Shown piece by piece: positions 28,451-39,178 of a stretch of DNA of 64,000 bases (position 1 is its first letter; each line of letters starts with the position of its first letter). The notes under the pieces were generated by a model. The model was not told where the DNA came from, did not search any database, and saw only the letters and a program-made list of their open reading frames with translations. The stretch comes from Parathalassolituus penaei. GTDB lineage: Bacteria; Pseudomonadota; Gammaproteobacteria; Pseudomonadales; Oceanobacteraceae. The stretch spans positions 1 through 64,000 of the forward strand of contig NZ_JAPNOA010000029.1 in NCBI RefSeq assembly GCF_026626885.1, written 5' to 3'. A program made the translations under genes and the position numbers.

Positions 28451-29539
28451 TCAGCCATTACGACGGGCGAAATCTGCCATGAAATCAATCAGGGCAGTTA
28501 CCGCTTCCTCTGGTACTGCGTTGTAAATACTGGCGCGCATGCCACCCACACTGCGGTGACCCGCCAGGTTCAGCAGGCCCGCAGCCTCACTCTCTTGCAG
28601 GAACAGCTTGTCGAGCTTGCTGTCAGCCAGAGTGAACGGCACGTTCATGATGGAACGGTTGGCGATTGCGACCGGGTTGGCGTAGAAACCGCTGTTGTCG
28701 ATGTAATCGTACAGACGTTTGGCCTTGCGATGGTTGATTTCAGCAATTGCATCCACACCACCGAGATCTTTCAGCCACTCGAACACCAGACCTGCCAGGT
28801 ACCAGCTGTACGTTGGCGGGGTGTTGTACATGGAAGCGTTGTCCGCACACACCTTGTAATCGAACATGGTTGGCGTGCAGGCCTGGGCCTTGCCCAGCAG
28901 ATCTTCACGAATGATCACCACACACAGACCCGCCGGGCCGATGTTTTTCTGGGCGCCAGCGTAGATCATGCCAAAACGGCTCACATCCAGCGGCTCAGCC
29001 AACAGCACGGACGAGAAGTCAGCGACCAGCGGCACGTCACCGGTGTCCGGAATGTAGTCAAACGCCACACCACCGATGGTTTCGTTCGGGCAGTAGTGAA
29101 CGTAATCAGCATCCGGGCTCAGCACCAGTTCCGCCTGGGATGGTGCAGAGGAGAAGTTGTTGCTTTCGGTGCTGGCAGCAACCACGGCATTGCCGTAGCG
29201 CTTGGCTTCCTGCCAGGCCTTTTTGGACCACTGGCCAGTCACGATGTAATCAGCCTTGCCAGAGCCCGTCATCAGATTCAGCGGAATCATGGAGAACTGA
29301 CTGCTGGCGCCCCCCTGCATGAACAACACCTTGTAGTTGTCCGGAATCGCCATCAGGTCACGCAGGTCCTGTTCGGCTTTATCACAGACGGCTACCACGT
29401 CCGCACTGCGATGGCTCATCTCCATGATGGAAAGGCCCTTGCCGTGCCAGTCGGCCAGTTCCAGGCCAGCTTTTTCGAGGACAGGGGTAGGCAGCGCGGC
29501 TGGGCCAGCGCAGAAGTTAAAGGCTCGTTTTGTAGACAT
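28451..29539 (-). CDS. serC: Phosphoserine aminotransferase
   Basis: 362 residues from ATG 29539, giving STKRAFNFCAGPAALP. It makes 3-phosphoserine, and 4-phosphohydroxythreonine for vitamin B6. The motif FMQGGASSQFSMIP near 75 and the PLP lysine in MIYAGAQKNIGPAG near 195 are intact. It lies 70 bp downstream of gyrA, as in Pseudomonas. Confidence 0.97.
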   Translation of the reverse strand: MSTKRAFNFCAGPAALPTPVLEKAGLELADWHGKGLSIMEMSHRSADVVAVCDKAEQDLRDLMAIPDNYKVLFMQGGASSQFSMIPLNLMTGSGKADYIVTGQWSKKAWQEAKRYGNAVVAASTESNNFSSAPSQAELVLSPDADYVHYCPNETIGGVAFDYIPDTGDVPLVADFSSVLLAEPLDVSRFGMIYAGAQKNIGPAGLCVVIIREDLLGKAQACTPTMFDYKVCADNASMYNTPPTYSWYLAGLVFEWLKDLGGVDAIAEINHRKAKRLYDYIDNSGFYANPVAIANRSIMNVPFTLADSKLDKLFLQESEAAGLLNLAGHRSVGGMRASIYNAVPEEAVTALIDFMADFARRNG

Positions 29540-29609
29540 CGGGGGCAAACGCTCTCGCACAGGATAATGCTGTGGGCCCGGACGTCAGACGCCGGGCCCG
29601 GTTTTTCCG

Positions 29610-32270
29610 TTACTCTTGTTCGTCGTCAGCGACTGGAGCTTGTGCTTCCGGGCTATCAGCTTCGGCAGCAGCGGCTTCCACCGGCGCTTCGGAACCTTCG
29701 ATGACCTCGTCTTCGTCAGACTCAGCGTCACAGATACGTTCCAGACCAACCAGTTTTTCTTTTTCATCGACCTTGATCAGGGTAACGCCCTGGGTGTTAC
29801 GACCCAGCAGGGAAACCTCACGAACACGGGTACGCACCAGCGTGCCCTGGTCACTGATCAACATCACTTCATCGTTTTCAAAGACCTGAACCGCACCCAC
29901 CAGCTTGCCGTTACGATCATTGGTCACCATGGCGATAACGCCCTGGGTACCACGGCCCTTGGTCGGGAACTCGGTCACGTCGGTACGTTTGCCGTAACCA
30001 CGTTCGGACGCCGTCAGAATGGCACCGCCCTCTTCCGGTACGATCAGGGCAATCACCGCCTGATCATCCCCCAGGGTAATACCACGCACACCACGGGCAG
30101 TACGGCCCATCGGACGCACACCACCAGTACCGTCCTCACCCTGACCTTCGTAGAAACGTACGGCCTTGCCAGCGTCGGAGATCAGCATGATGTCCTGGCT
30201 GCCATCGGTAATGGCAACACCCACCAGATGATCACCTTCGTCCAGTTCACACGCGATCAGACCACTGCTGCGTGGACGGGAGAACTGGTCGAGGCTGGTT
30301 TTCTTCACCACACCACGGGCAGTCGCCATAAACACATAACGGTCTTCGCGGTACTCAGGCACCGGCAGTACAGCGGTAATACGTTCGCCTTCAGACAGGC
30401 TCAGGACGTTCACAATCGGACGGCCCTTGGCGTTACGGCCCGCTTGTGGAATGTCGTATACAGTCAGCCAGAACACCTTGCCCATGTCGGTGAAACACAG
30501 CACGGTATCGTGGCTGTTGCACACCAGCAGGTGCTCAACAAAGTCTTCGTCTTTTACGGAAGTCGCGATCTTGCCTTTGCCACCACGACGCTGGGCCTGG
30601 TAGGCATCCATCGGCTGGGTCTTGGCATAACCACCGTGAGACAGGGTCAGTACCAGCTGCTCTTCCGGAATCAGGTCGGCCATGGTCAGGTCGAGACGGG
30701 TACCGATGATTTCGGTCTTGCGGTCGTCGCCGTATTCTTCACGAATGGCCACCAGCTCTTCGCGGATCACTTCCATCAGGCGCTCGGAGCTGCCCAGGAT
30801 TTCCAGATACTCAGCGATTTCTTCCAGCTTCTGCTGGTATTCCTCGATCAGTTTTTCGTGTTCGAGACCGGTCAGTTTCTGCAAACGCAGATCCAGAATG
30901 GCCTGCGCCTGAACCGGCGACAGGTGGTAACGGCCATCACGGAAACCGTATTGCGGCTCCAGATCATCCGGACGGCAGGCGTCTTCACCGGCACGTTCCA
31001 GCATATCGAGCACATCACCCGGCTCCCACGGCATGGCAACCAGGGCATCCTTGGCTTCAGCGGCGTTGGCGGAGCGTTTGATCAGTTCGATCACCGGATC
31101 AATGTTGGCCAGCGCCAGCGCCAGACCTTCGAGAATATGGCCACGTTCGCGGGCTTTACGCAGATCGTAAATAGTGCGACGGGTAACCACTTCACGGCGG
31201 TGTTTGACGAACGCTTCCAGCAACTGCTTGAGGTTCAGGGTACGCGGCTGACCATCCACCAGTGCTACGGTGTTGATACCAAACACACCTTGCAGCTGGG
31301 TCTGGGCGAACAGGTTGTTCAGCACCACTTCCGGCATTTCGCCACGACGCAGTTCCACCACAATACGCATACCGTCCTTGTCGGACTCGTCGCGCAGCTC
31401 GGTGATACCTTCGATTTTCTTTTCTTTGACCAGCTCGGCGATCTTCTCGATCAGACGAGCCTTGTTCACCATGTACGGGATTTCGGTGAAGATGATGCTG
31501 ACCTTGCCGTTGCGATCGTCTTCTTCGAAATGGTGACGGGCGCGCAGGTAAATACGGCCACGACCGGTGCGGTAGGCTTCGATAATGCCATCACGACCGT
31601 TGATGAAGGCTCCGGTCGGGAAATCCGGGCCCGGAATAAACTGCATCAGCTGATCAACATCCAGATCCGGATTGTCGATCAGAGCCAGACAGCCCGTCAG
31701 AACTTCGGTGAGGTTGTGTGGCGGAATGTTGGTCGCCATACCCACGGCGATACCGGAAGAACCGTTCACCAGCAGGTTGGGAACACGGGTCGGCAGCACA
31801 TCCGGAATCTGCTCGGTGCCGTCGTAGTTTGGCACCCAGTCCACGGTTTCCTTGTCGATGTCGGCCAGCAGCTCATGGCTGATCTTGGCCATGCGGATTT
31901 CGGTATAACGCATGGCGGCAGCGGAGTCGCCGTCTACCGAACCGAAGTTACCCTGACCATCCACCAGCGTGTAACGCATGGAGAAGTCCTGCGCCATACG
32001 GACGATGGTGTCGTATACCGCGGAGTCACCGTGAGGGTGGTATTTACCGATCACGTCACCCACCACACGGGCGGATTTTTTGTAAGGCTTGTTCCAGTCG
32101 TTGCCGAGCACGTTCATGGCGTGCAGAACGCGGCGGTGTACAGGCTTGAGGCCGTCCCGGACATCCGGCAACGCCCGTCCGACGATAACACTCATGGCAT
32201 AGTCGAGGTACGACTGCTGTAACTCATCCTCGATGTTGATCGGCAGTACTTCTTTGGCTAACTCACCCAT
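29610..32270 (-). CDS. gyrA: DNA gyrase subunit A
   Basis: 886 residues. GyrA cuts and rejoins DNA for negative supercoiling with GyrB. The catalytic Tyr is in [10 protein letters not shown] near 122. The quinolone-resistance region reads [14 protein letters not shown], so the usual resistance positions 83 and 87 are Ser and Asp, the sensitive form. C-terminal beta-pinwheel repeats with a GyrA box [10 protein letters not shown] near 555 and a long acidic tail rich in E, D and A are present. Confidence 0.98.
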   Translation of the reverse strand: MGELAKEVLPINIEDELQQSYLDYAMSVIVGRALPDVRDGLKPVHRRVLHAMNVLGNDWNKPYKKSARVVGDVIGKYHPHGDSAVYDTIVRMAQDFSMRYTLVDGQGNFGSVDGDSAAAMRYTEIRMAKISHELLADIDKETVDWVPNYDGTEQIPDVLPTRVPNLLVNGSSGIAVGMATNIPPHNLTEVLTGCLALIDNPDLDVDQLMQFIPGPDFPTGAFINGRDGIIEAYRTGRGRIYLRARHHFEEDDRNGKVSIIFTEIPYMVNKARLIEKIAELVKEKKIEGITELRDESDKDGMRIVVELRRGEMPEVVLNNLFAQTQLQGVFGINTVALVDGQPRTLNLKQLLEAFVKHRREVVTRRTIYDLRKARERGHILEGLALALANIDPVIELIKRSANAAEAKDALVAMPWEPGDVLDMLERAGEDACRPDDLEPQYGFRDGRYHLSPVQAQAILDLRLQKLTGLEHEKLIEEYQQKLEEIAEYLEILGSSERLMEVIREELVAIREEYGDDRKTEIIGTRLDLTMADLIPEEQLVLTLSHGGYAKTQPMDAYQAQRRGGKGKIATSVKDEDFVEHLLVCNSHDTVLCFTDMGKVFWLTVYDIPQAGRNAKGRPIVNVLSLSEGERITAVLPVPEYREDRYVFMATARGVVKKTSLDQFSRPRSSGLIACELDEGDHLVGVAITDGSQDIMLISDAGKAVRFYEGQGEDGTGGVRPMGRTARGVRGITLGDDQAVIALIVPEEGGAILTASERGYGKRTDVTEFPTKGRGTQGVIAMVTNDRNGKLVGAVQVFENDEVMLISDQGTLVRTRVREVSLLGRNTQGVTLIKVDEKEKLVGLERICDAESDEDEVIEGSEAPVEAAAAEADSPEAQAPVADDEQE

Positions 32271-32615
32271 AGATATTCATGATCCGTGCAAAGCGCTCAC
32301 CCGTTACCGCGAAGCGGGGCGGGTTTTTGTAGGTTGCCAACTGCTGGCGATCCGGGAGACAAGCCCTGTTGAGGCGACTGGCCCGGCAACACAGGTTGCC
32401 AGCTCCATCGATTCCCCGGTGCCATCCTGCCAGGTCAGAAATACCCGGCGCAGCGTCCGTCAATAAAGCGCGCTAGCATAACACAAAACCTCGGGATACC
32501 TAGGCGGCAGCCTGCAAAACCGCGCCAGCGGCCTTCCAGAGGCCCTGACGCGGCACTCAGATGCAAGACCTCGGCAGCAACCACACGCTCAGGGTCGCTC
32601 TGCGCAAGCCGCTAT
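32271..32615. other. Intergenic region between divergent gyrA and mtaD
   Basis: About 345 bp before the mtaD promoter. No gene is supported. It must carry the gyrA promoter; TTGACG (minus strand, near 32463) and TATGCT (near 32476) are only weak candidates at poor spacing. No repeats stand out. Confidence 0.5.
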
Positions 32616-32624
32616 TGGTATAAT
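32616..32624 (+). promoter_or_regulatory. Extended -10 promoter of mtaD-ubiG-mupP-yciK
   Basis: TGGTATAAT (an extended -10, TGnTATAAT) at 32616..32624, 33 bp before the mtaD ATG. No good -35 is seen, as is common for extended -10 promoters. Confidence 0.65.
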
Positions 32625-32657
32625 GGCATCTTTTGACAGCTCGCCTGGAGAACGCCC

Positions 32658-33962
32658 ATGACAGCCCAACTGCGGATCAATCCCCGCTGGTTGCTGCCAA
32701 TGACACCGGAAATGCCGGTCCTGGAGCAGCAGTCCGTGTTTATTGCGGACGGCCATATTGTCGCCATTGAAGATGCGTCTTCCACTCGTACCGCCGAACA
32801 GGTCATTGACCTGCCCGACCAGGCGCTGCTGCCCGGTTATATCAACGCCCACGGCCACGCCGCCATGACCCTGTTCCGCGGCATGGCCGACGATCTGCCA
32901 TTGATGACCTGGCTGCAGGACCATATCTGGCCCGCCGAAGGCAAATGGGTGGATACCGACTTTGTGCGTCAGGGCACCGAGCTGGCGATTGCCGAGATGA
33001 TCAGTACCGGCACGACCACGTTTGCCGACATGTATTTTTATCCGCAGGCAGTGGCCGACGCGGCGCTGCATTGCGGCATGCGCGCGGTGATTTTCACACC
33101 GATTCTCGACTTCCCGACCAACTACGCCCAGAGCGCCAACGATTACATCCAGAAAGCCCTGCTGACCCGTGATCACTACAAACACCAGCCATTGCTGACG
33201 TTTGGTCTGGGTCCACACGCCCCCTACACAGTGTCAGACAGCCCACTGCGCCAGATCCGTATTCTCGCTGATGAGCTGGATCTGCCGGTGCAGATCCACC
33301 TGCACGAAACTGCCTTCGAAGTAGAAGACTCACTGAACAAGCTGGGCAAACGCCCCCTCAAGCGTCTTGCTGACATTGGCTTCCTGACCGAACGGGTCAG
33401 CTGTGTGCATATGACCCAGATTGACGACGAAGACATCACACTGCTGCAACGCACTGGCGCCAGCGTCGTCCACTGCCCGGAATCCAACCTCAAGCTGGCG
33501 TCCGGTTTCTGCCCGGTGGATCGCCTGCAACAGGCTGGAGTACGTATTGCCCTTGGCACCGACGGCGCTGCCAGCAACAACGATCTCGATCTGCAAGGCG
33601 AAATGAAAACCGCAGCCCTGCTGGCCAAGGCGGTTGCCAGCAACGCCGCCGCCCTGCCCGCCCGCGAAGCCTTGTATATGGCCACCATGGGTGGTGCCCG
33701 TGCATTGGGCATCAACGAGCGCACCGGTTCGATTGAAGTGGGCAAACTGGCCGACCTGCAAGCCGTTGATTTGTCGCAACTGCCACAACAGCCGCTGTAT
33801 GATCCGGCCTCCCAACTGGTATATACCAGCAGCAGCCGTCAGGTCCGCCATGTCTGGATTGGTGGTCAGCACCTGCTGGATAACGGTCGCCTGACCCGTC
33901 AGGACCCAGAGCGCCTGACCGAAATTGCCCGTTTGTGGCAAACCCGAATTCGTCCTAATTGA
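32658..33962 (+). CDS. mtaD: Methylthioadenosine / S-adenosylhomocysteine deaminase family hydrolase
   Basis: 434 residues, TRZ/ATZ branch of the amidohydrolase superfamily. Metal ligands are visible in [17 protein letters not shown] near 60, the HLHET segment near 215, H near 250 (CVHMTQ) and [14 protein letters not shown] near 300. Family members deaminate MTA, SAH or adenosine; the exact substrate cannot be read from sequence. GGAGAA precedes the ATG. It heads an operon with ubiG, mupP and yciK, the same order as in Pseudomonas. Confidence 0.88.
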   Translation: MTAQLRINPRWLLPMTPEMPVLEQQSVFIADGHIVAIEDASSTRTAEQVIDLPDQALLPGYINAHGHAAMTLFRGMADDLPLMTWLQDHIWPAEGKWVDTDFVRQGTELAIAEMISTGTTTFADMYFYPQAVADAALHCGMRAVIFTPILDFPTNYAQSANDYIQKALLTRDHYKHQPLLTFGLGPHAPYTVSDSPLRQIRILADELDLPVQIHLHETAFEVEDSLNKLGKRPLKRLADIGFLTERVSCVHMTQIDDEDITLLQRTGASVVHCPESNLKLASGFCPVDRLQQAGVRIALGTDGAASNNDLDLQGEMKTAALLAKAVASNAAALPAREALYMATMGGARALGINERTGSIEVGKLADLQAVDLSQLPQQPLYDPASQLVYTSSSRQVRHVWIGGQHLLDNGRLTRQDPERLTEIARLWQTRIRPN

Positions 33963-33988
33963 ACGCACGACTGGAAACAGGAATCCCC

Positions 33989-34714
33989 ATGAGCACACGC
34001 GCAACCCCGAACGTCGACGCTGCTGAAATTGCCAAGTTTGAAGCGCTGGCCAGCCGTTGGTGGGACCCGGAAAGCGAGTTCAAACCGCTGCACGAAATCA
34101 ATCCGCTGCGAGTCAATTACATCGATGAACATGCCCACCTGGCGGGCAAGAAGGTCATCGACGTTGGCTGTGGTGGTGGTCTGCTGAGTGAAGCCATGGC
34201 CCTGCGTGGTGCCAACGTCACCGGCATCGATATGGGTGAAGCACCGCTGAACGTGGCACGCCTGCACGCTCTGGAGTCCGGCGTCAGCATCCATTACGAA
34301 CAGATTCCGGTGGAAGAAATGGCGGCCCGTGAAGCCGGCCAGTACGACGTAGTGACCTGTCTGGAAATGCTCGAACACGTACCAGACCCAGCTTCGATTA
34401 TTCGCGCCTGCGCTACCCTGGTAAAACCGGGCGGCAAGGTGTTTTTCTCGACGTTGAACCGTAATCCGAAAGCCTACGCTTTTGCGATTATTGGCGCCGA
34501 ATACCTGATGCGCCTGCTGCCAGCTGGCACTCACGACTTCAGCAAGTTCATCAAACCCAGCGAAATGACGCGCTGGTGCCGTGCCAGTGGCCTGCAAGTC
34601 AACGCCATGACCGGCCTGCAGTACAACCCGCTGTTCAAGACCTATCAGCTGAAAGATCACGATGTCAGCGTAAATTATCTGGTTGCCACTGAACGCCCGG
34701 TAGAAGACGCATGA
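33989..34714 (+). CDS. ubiG: Ubiquinone biosynthesis O-methyltransferase
   Basis: 241 residues from ATG 33989 (GGAATCCCC precedes). It does both O-methylations of ubiquinone synthesis. The family start [22 protein letters not shown] motif [16 protein letters not shown] near 52 and ECLEML-type [11 protein letters not shown] near 115 are present. mupP overlaps its stop by 4 bp. Confidence 0.97.
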   Translation: MSTRATPNVDAAEIAKFEALASRWWDPESEFKPLHEINPLRVNYIDEHAHLAGKKVIDVGCGGGLLSEAMALRGANVTGIDMGEAPLNVARLHALESGVSIHYEQIPVEEMAAREAGQYDVVTCLEMLEHVPDPASIIRACATLVKPGGKVFFSTLNRNPKAYAFAIIGAEYLMRLLPAGTHDFSKFIKPSEMTRWCRASGLQVNAMTGLQYNPLFKTYQLKDHDVSVNYLVATERPVEDA

Positions 34715-35409
34715 GCCAAGCCGCCGACAGCCCAAACACCGAAGCGGCCAGCGCTCCTGGCCCACGCGCCATCCTGTTTGATCTCGATGGCACCCTGCTC
34801 GACAGCGCCCCCGACTTTTATGAAGTCGTGAACAGCCTGCGTCGTCAGGACGGCCTGAGCGAATTACCAACCGCACAAATCCGCGAACAGGTCAGCAACG
34901 GCGGTGCCGCCCTGACCTGCCTGACCTGGAATATCCAGCGTGATGATCCGGTATTTGACAAACTGCGCGTGCGTTTTCTCGACCATTACCGCCATTACGT
35001 TGGCAGCGCCAGCCGCCTGTTCCCGGGCTTTACTGCGGTACTGGCCGAGCTGGAATTACTCGGCATCCAATGGGGTATTGTGACCAACAAACCTCGCCGT
35101 TTTACCGAGCCATTGCTGGCCAAACTGGGCATCAACGCGCCAGTCGTGATCTGTGCCGATGACGTCCCGAATGCCAAACCGGCACCGGACGCCCTGTTGC
35201 TGGCCGCCAGCAAACTCGATCTGGAACCACAGCAATGCTGGTACGTGGGTGATCATATCCGCGACATCGATGCCGCTCGCAACGCCAGTATGTTCAGTAT
35301 TGCCGCGCTGTTCGGTTACATCGAAAGCAGCGACGACCCGGCCAGCTGGAATGCCGATGCCAGCATCCAGCGTCCGGACCAGTTACTCACCCTGTTACAA
35401 CAGGCCTGA
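34711..35409 (+). CDS. mupP: N-acetylmuramic acid 6-phosphate phosphatase (HAD family)
   Basis: 232 residues, HAD subfamily IA. The catalytic DLDGTLLDS (nucleophile Asp near 23), the VTNKP motif II near 120, and AKPAPDAL with the [13 protein letters not shown] motif near 180-190 are intact. It could be called phosphoglycolate phosphatase by similarity, but its position between ubiG and yciK is that of Pseudomonas MupP, which feeds MurNAc from peptidoglycan recycling back toward UDP-MurNAc. The MupP call rests on that synteny; amgK and murU are not in the window. Confidence 0.8.
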   Translation: MSQAADSPNTEAASAPGPRAILFDLDGTLLDSAPDFYEVVNSLRRQDGLSELPTAQIREQVSNGGAALTCLTWNIQRDDPVFDKLRVRFLDHYRHYVGSASRLFPGFTAVLAELELLGIQWGIVTNKPRRFTEPLLAKLGINAPVVICADDVPNAKPAPDALLLAASKLDLEPQQCWYVGDHIRDIDAARNASMFSIAALFGYIESSDDPASWNADASIQRPDQLLTLLQQA

Positions 35410-35423
35410 ATCAAGGATTACCC

Positions 35424-36191
35424 ATGACCAACCCTCTGAGCCTGCAAGGCCGACACATTCTGGTTACCGGTGGTGGCTACGGCATTGGCCGTGAAGCAGC
35501 CCTCACCTACGCCCGTGCTGGCGCTACCGTGTTGCTGCTGGGTCGCACCGAACAAGCCCTGAACGACACCTACGACATGATTGAAGCGGAAGGCCTGCCA
35601 CAGGCAGCGGTGATTCCGTTTGATCTGGAAAACAGCCAGGAAGACACCTACCGCCAGCTGGCGGCCGTGATCGACGCCAACTTCGATCATCTGGATGGCC
35701 TGCTGCTGAATGCCGGTGTCCTCGGCCAGCGCACCATGCTGGATAACTACCACTGGGAAACCTGGCAGAAGGTTATGCAGATCAACGTCAACAGCCAGTT
35801 CCTGTTGTGCAAACATCTGCTGCCATTACTGCAAAAAGCCCCGGCCGATGCTTCTATCCTGTTCACCACCAGCACGGTTGGCCGCGAAGGCCGTGCATTC
35901 TGGGGTGCTTATGCGGTGTCCAAGTTCGCCATCGAAGGCATGATGCAAACACTGGCAGCCGAACTGGAGAACATCAGCCGCATCCGTGTGAACGCCATCA
36001 ACCCGGGCGCCACCCGCACCGCCATGCGTGCCGCTGCCTACCCGGCAGAAAACCCGATGTCGGTTACCGAAGCCTCTGCCATCATGCCGCTGTATCTGCA
36101 CCTGATGAGCCCGGAATCGGAGGGGGTTCACGGTCGTAGCCTCGATGCCCAGGGCGATAACGCTTACCTCACCAGCGAGTTTGTGGACTGA
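35424..36191 (+). CDS. yciK: YciK-family short-chain dehydrogenase/reductase
   Basis: 255 residues. Rossmann motif TGGGYGIGREAALTYA near 15-30, NAG near 97, catalytic Ser in TTSTVGREG near 150 and YAVSKFA (Tyr-x3-Lys) near 166. Its substrate is unknown; YciK is a conserved NADP-type SDR. The operon ends here with a hairpin 10 bp after the stop. Confidence 0.92.
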   Translation: MTNPLSLQGRHILVTGGGYGIGREAALTYARAGATVLLLGRTEQALNDTYDMIEAEGLPQAAVIPFDLENSQEDTYRQLAAVIDANFDHLDGLLLNAGVLGQRTMLDNYHWETWQKVMQINVNSQFLLCKHLLPLLQKAPADASILFTTSTVGREGRAFWGAYAVSKFAIEGMMQTLAAELENISRIRVNAINPGATRTAMRAAAYPAENPMSVTEASAIMPLYLHLMSPESEGVHGRSLDAQGDNAYLTSEFVD

Positions 36192-36201
36192 CAACCACTC
36201 A

Positions 36202-36228
36202 ATCCCGGCCAGCACTGGCCGGGATTTC
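36202..36228 (+). terminator. Terminator hairpin after yciK
   Basis: AATCCCGGCCAG (36202..36213) and CTGGCCGGGATT (36216..36227) form a 12-bp inverted repeat around CA. The T-run is short, but an A/T step on each side would allow use by both converging genes. Confidence 0.7.
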
Positions 36229-36240
36229 AAGCGGGATGTT

Positions 36241-36678
36241 TCAATCGAGCTCCGATACATCCTTCAGCAATGCGATGGCTCGCCTGATCTTCTCGCTCGA
36301 CCCAAGCTCACTCAGATGCTGATCCGTCAAGCACACCCACTCATCCCAGGACTCCGGCGAAAACTGCAGTATTTCCGCACCATCCAATGGTTTGTTATTC
36401 GCATCCAGCAACACTGACTTGACCTCATAAATGCTGTCCTGTGGGTTATCTGCAAACCAATGGACGCCCAAAAAGACCGAGTCCCCAGACACAACATCAT
36501 GGCGATCAAACTCCAGATATAAAACGTCTTCGATCGGCGGTACTCCTTTGGCGCTCACAAACTCCAGACGCACACGATCTACCAGCCTCTCGCCGTCATT
36601 GGCAACGATGGTCTGTACCGTTGCCTTTGGGGATGGCACCTTGGTTGCAGCCCGCAGGCGACGAATTGGTCCAGACAT
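36241..36678 (-). CDS. Conserved hypothetical protein, 145 residues
   Basis: Not recognised. It is soluble and acidic, with no signal peptide or membrane segment. A basic N-terminal stretch (SGPIRRLRAATKVPSPKA) precedes a mixed alpha/beta region, ending in a helical tail (SEKIRRAIALLKDVSELD). The pattern FVSAKGVPPIEDVLYLEFDRHDV suggests a beta-sandwich but gives no function. AGGAGAG lies 6 nt before the ATG, a strong ribosome site, so the gene is probably real. It stands alone, convergent with yciK. Confidence 0.6.
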   Translation of the reverse strand: MSGPIRRLRAATKVPSPKATVQTIVANDGERLVDRVRLEFVSAKGVPPIEDVLYLEFDRHDVVSGDSVFLGVHWFADNPQDSIYEVKSVLLDANNKPLDGAEILQFSPESWDEWVCLTDQHLSELGSSEKIRRAIALLKDVSELD

Positions 36679-36996
36679 AACAACTCTCCTGTTGTGACAA
36701 TTGGGAAACCATTGTCACCCGTTCTGCTGCCTCTCCTCATATCCCAACTGGTATAAAAAACAGCGGCAAATTTCCGCCACAGAAACTCCAGGAAAGACGT
36801 CAAATTTCCGATCAGCCAACACAACAACTAAAACCGTTTGCCGTCATTTTTTCAAAGCGGCAACGCCTCGTTGCCGCTTGCCGCCGCTCAAATAGTTTCA
36901 ACCCATTGATATATATAGATAAACCATGCAACAACATAAATGGCACAGTTCTGGCTTGATTACCGCTGTCCTGAATTAACGGCAATGAGGTGGTGA
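36679..36996. other. Intergenic region before the diguanylate cyclase
   Basis: 318 bp, AT-rich, no supported gene. It contains TTGTGACAATTGGGAAACCATTGTCAC near 36692 (a gapped inverted repeat GTGACAAT/ATTGTCAC around the hypothetical gene's upstream side), an imperfect hairpin AGCGGCAACGcctCGTTGCCGCT near 36856-36878 and a sigma-54-like site listed separately. Confidence 0.6.
36941..36956 (+). promoter_or_regulatory. Possible sigma-54 (-24/-12) promoter of the diguanylate cyclase
   Basis: TGGCAC, 5-bp spacer, TGGC (consensus TGGCAC-N5-TTGC, one mismatch) starting at 36941, 41 bp before the start codon at 36997. The conserved GG and GC are 10 bp apart as required. Confidence 0.4.
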
Positions 36997-37995
36997 ATGG
37001 TGAGCCCATTACACAACAGCGGCCAGGCTGAACTGCGAGACGACAAGGTCATTGCGCCATTTGGCGAACTGGCTATCAAACCGGATATCCGTCCGGATCT
37101 GTTATTCCGGCTGTCTGCCCGCCTGCAAACAACGCTGGACCTGTCGCAGCTGCTGGAAATTTTCTGCAAGGAAATCCAGCACTCGGTTCTGATTGATGGT
37201 CTGAGTTACCGGGTTCGCGACCGGGATATTCACATCAGCATGGGGCGCAGCAGCACCCACAGCGTGACCTATGATCTGAATACCCGCAATGACCGCATTG
37301 GGGAACTCAGCTTTTATCGTGCCAGTCGTTTCCGCGAATACGAGTTGGCCAATCTGGAAGGATTACTGAGTACGCTGGTGTACCCGTTGCGTAATGCCCT
37401 GCATTATCGCGAAGCGCTGGACGCCTCGTTCCGGGACCCATTAACCGGTGCTGGCAATCGGGTGGCACTGGATCGCACCCTCGATCGAGAGGTGGAGCTG
37501 GCACATCGTCATGAAATGGCGCTGTCGATCCTGATGCTCGATCTGGATCACTTCAAGAATATCAACGACCGTTACGGACATCACACCGGTGATCAGGTGT
37601 TACGGGAAACCGTCGGAGCGATCACCGACAGCATTCGTCAGACCGATATCTGCTTCCGCTACGGTGGTGAAGAGTTTCTGATTCTGCTCAGCAACGCCAA
37701 TCAGGATGACGCACTGGTGGTAGCGGAACGCATCCGGCGAGCGGTAGCGCTGGTATCGGTGAGTTATCTGGATCAGGTGATTCATCCGGCGGCCAGTATT
37801 GGCTGTGCCAGCCTGACCTTTACCGACTCCCGTCAGAGCCTGGTGCACCGCGCCGATCTGGCACTTTATACCGCCAAAGGTCTGGGACGAAATCGGGTAG
37901 TGGGCGAAGCCATTCTGGTCAGCTGCCCGGTTGAACAGTCGGAACTGGATGCGATGGAAAACAACACCACAGAACCCGACGTGCAGGCCAACTAG
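36997..37995 (+). CDS. GGDEF-domain diguanylate cyclase
   Basis: 332 residues. An N-terminal GAF-like sensory region (about 25-140) precedes a GGDEF domain that makes cyclic-di-GMP from two GTP. Substrate and metal residues are in ILMLDLDHFKNINDRYGHHTGD near 180; the active site is GGEEF near 222. The inhibitory I-site RQTD lies exactly five residues before GGEEF, so feedback inhibition is expected. No membrane segment is seen, so the protein is probably soluble. Start GTG/ATG context: GAGGTGGTGA precedes ATG 36997. Confidence 0.92.
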   Translation: MVSPLHNSGQAELRDDKVIAPFGELAIKPDIRPDLLFRLSARLQTTLDLSQLLEIFCKEIQHSVLIDGLSYRVRDRDIHISMGRSSTHSVTYDLNTRNDRIGELSFYRASRFREYELANLEGLLSTLVYPLRNALHYREALDASFRDPLTGAGNRVALDRTLDREVELAHRHEMALSILMLDLDHFKNINDRYGHHTGDQVLRETVGAITDSIRQTDICFRYGGEEFLILLSNANQDDALVVAERIRRAVALVSVSYLDQVIHPAASIGCASLTFTDSRQSLVHRADLALYTAKGLGRNRVVGEAILVSCPVEQSELDAMENNTTEPDVQAN

Positions 37996-38009
37996 ACGGT
38001 CACGAAAAA

Positions 38010-38031
38010 CCCTGCACCAACCGGTACAGGG
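38010..38031 (-). terminator. Terminator after trpS
   Basis: CCCTGCACC/GGTACAGGG with a 4-nt loop and one wobble pair; on the minus strand it is followed by a five-T run. Confidence 0.7.
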
Positions 38032-38054
38032 CTTCCCGAGAGCCGCTGTTCGAC

Positions 38055-39071
38055 TTAACGAATGGCGGCGATACCAACCGCTGCACGCACCTGTTCCATC
38101 AGCGGAGCACTAATGGTGCGAGCCTTGGCAGCACCGGCTTGCAGACGATCTTCGATATCCTGCGGGCGCGCCAGCAGGTCGTTGTAGGCTTCACGGGCTT
38201 CGGCCAGTTCAGCATTGATCAATGCAAACAGCTGCTTCTTGGCATCACCCCAGCCAATACCATCAGCAAAGGCCTGACGCATTTCGGCAGTTTGCTCGGC
38301 GGTTGCGAAGGCTTTCCAGATCTGGAACACAGTTGAATCGTCCGGATCTTTTGGCTCGCCCGGTTCCAGCAGGTTGGTCTTGATCTTGTTGATGTGTTTC
38401 TGCAGTTGTTTTTCTGGCAGGAACAGCGGAATGGTGTTGCCGTAGCTCTTGGACATCTTGCGACCATCCAGACCTTGCAGCACAGCTACGTTATCGTCCA
38501 CCACAAACTCCGGCAGGGTCAGCATTGGCTGGCCGTTGTTGTAGATGTGGTTAAAACGCTGCGCCATGTCACGAGCCATTTCCACGTGCTGGATCTGGTC
38601 ACGACCCACTGGCACCTTGTTGGCAGAGAACATCAGGATGTCGGCAGCCATCAGCACCGGGTAAGAGAACAGACCCATGGTAATGGCCTTGTCCTGATCC
38701 TCGCCTTCTGCCACGTTGGCATCCACAGAGGCCTTGTAGGCGTGAGCACGGTTCATCAGACCCTTGGCGCACACACAGCTGAGAATCCAGCACAGTTCAG
38801 TGATTTGCGGGATGTCGGACTGACGGTAGAAAAACGCCTTGTCGGTATCCAGACCCAGAGCCAGCCAGGTTGCAGCGATTTCACGGGTAGACTGTTTGAC
38901 GGCTGCCGGGTCCTGACACTTGATCAGGGCGTGGTAGTCAGCCAGAAAGTAGAAGGATTCGGTGTCGCTGCTGCGGCTTGCGGCAATCGCCGGGCGAATG
39001 GCACCCACGTAGTTACCGAGGTGGGGTGTACCGGTGGTGGTAATACCGGTCAGAACGCGCTGAATACTCAT
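38055..39071 (-). CDS. trpS: Tryptophanyl-tRNA synthetase
   Basis: 338 residues, class I aminoacyl-tRNA synthetase. The HIGH-like motif is [11 protein letters not shown] (15-25) and the KMSKS motif [11 protein letters not shown] near 195. [14 protein letters not shown]-type [11 protein letters not shown] lies near 105. The start matches the family ([13 protein letters not shown]). Length is normal. Confidence 0.97.
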   Translation of the reverse strand: MSIQRVLTGITTTGTPHLGNYVGAIRPAIAASRSSDTESFYFLADYHALIKCQDPAAVKQSTREIAATWLALGLDTDKAFFYRQSDIPQITELCWILSCVCAKGLMNRAHAYKASVDANVAEGEDQDKAITMGLFSYPVLMAADILMFSANKVPVGRDQIQHVEMARDMAQRFNHIYNNGQPMLTLPEFVVDDNVAVLQGLDGRKMSKSYGNTIPLFLPEKQLQKHINKIKTNLLEPGEPKDPDDSTVFQIWKAFATAEQTAEMRQAFADGIGWGDAKKQLFALINAELAEAREAYNDLLARPQDIEDRLQAGAAKARTISAPLMEQVRAAVGIAAIR

Positions 39072-39178
39072 GACAGTTCCCGTCAGACATGATCATAAAG
39101 CGGGCAATCATACCGGTTTTGGCGTGACCTGCCAGCCTTGCACCGGCGGCCACACCATCAGGAGCGGGAACCTGACGC

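Noticed and set aside
29616-32222. Open frame of 868 codons antisense to gyrA
   Set aside because: It is the shadow of gyrA's codon bias; rich in H, Q, T and V, no recognisable domains, and gyrA itself is unmistakable.
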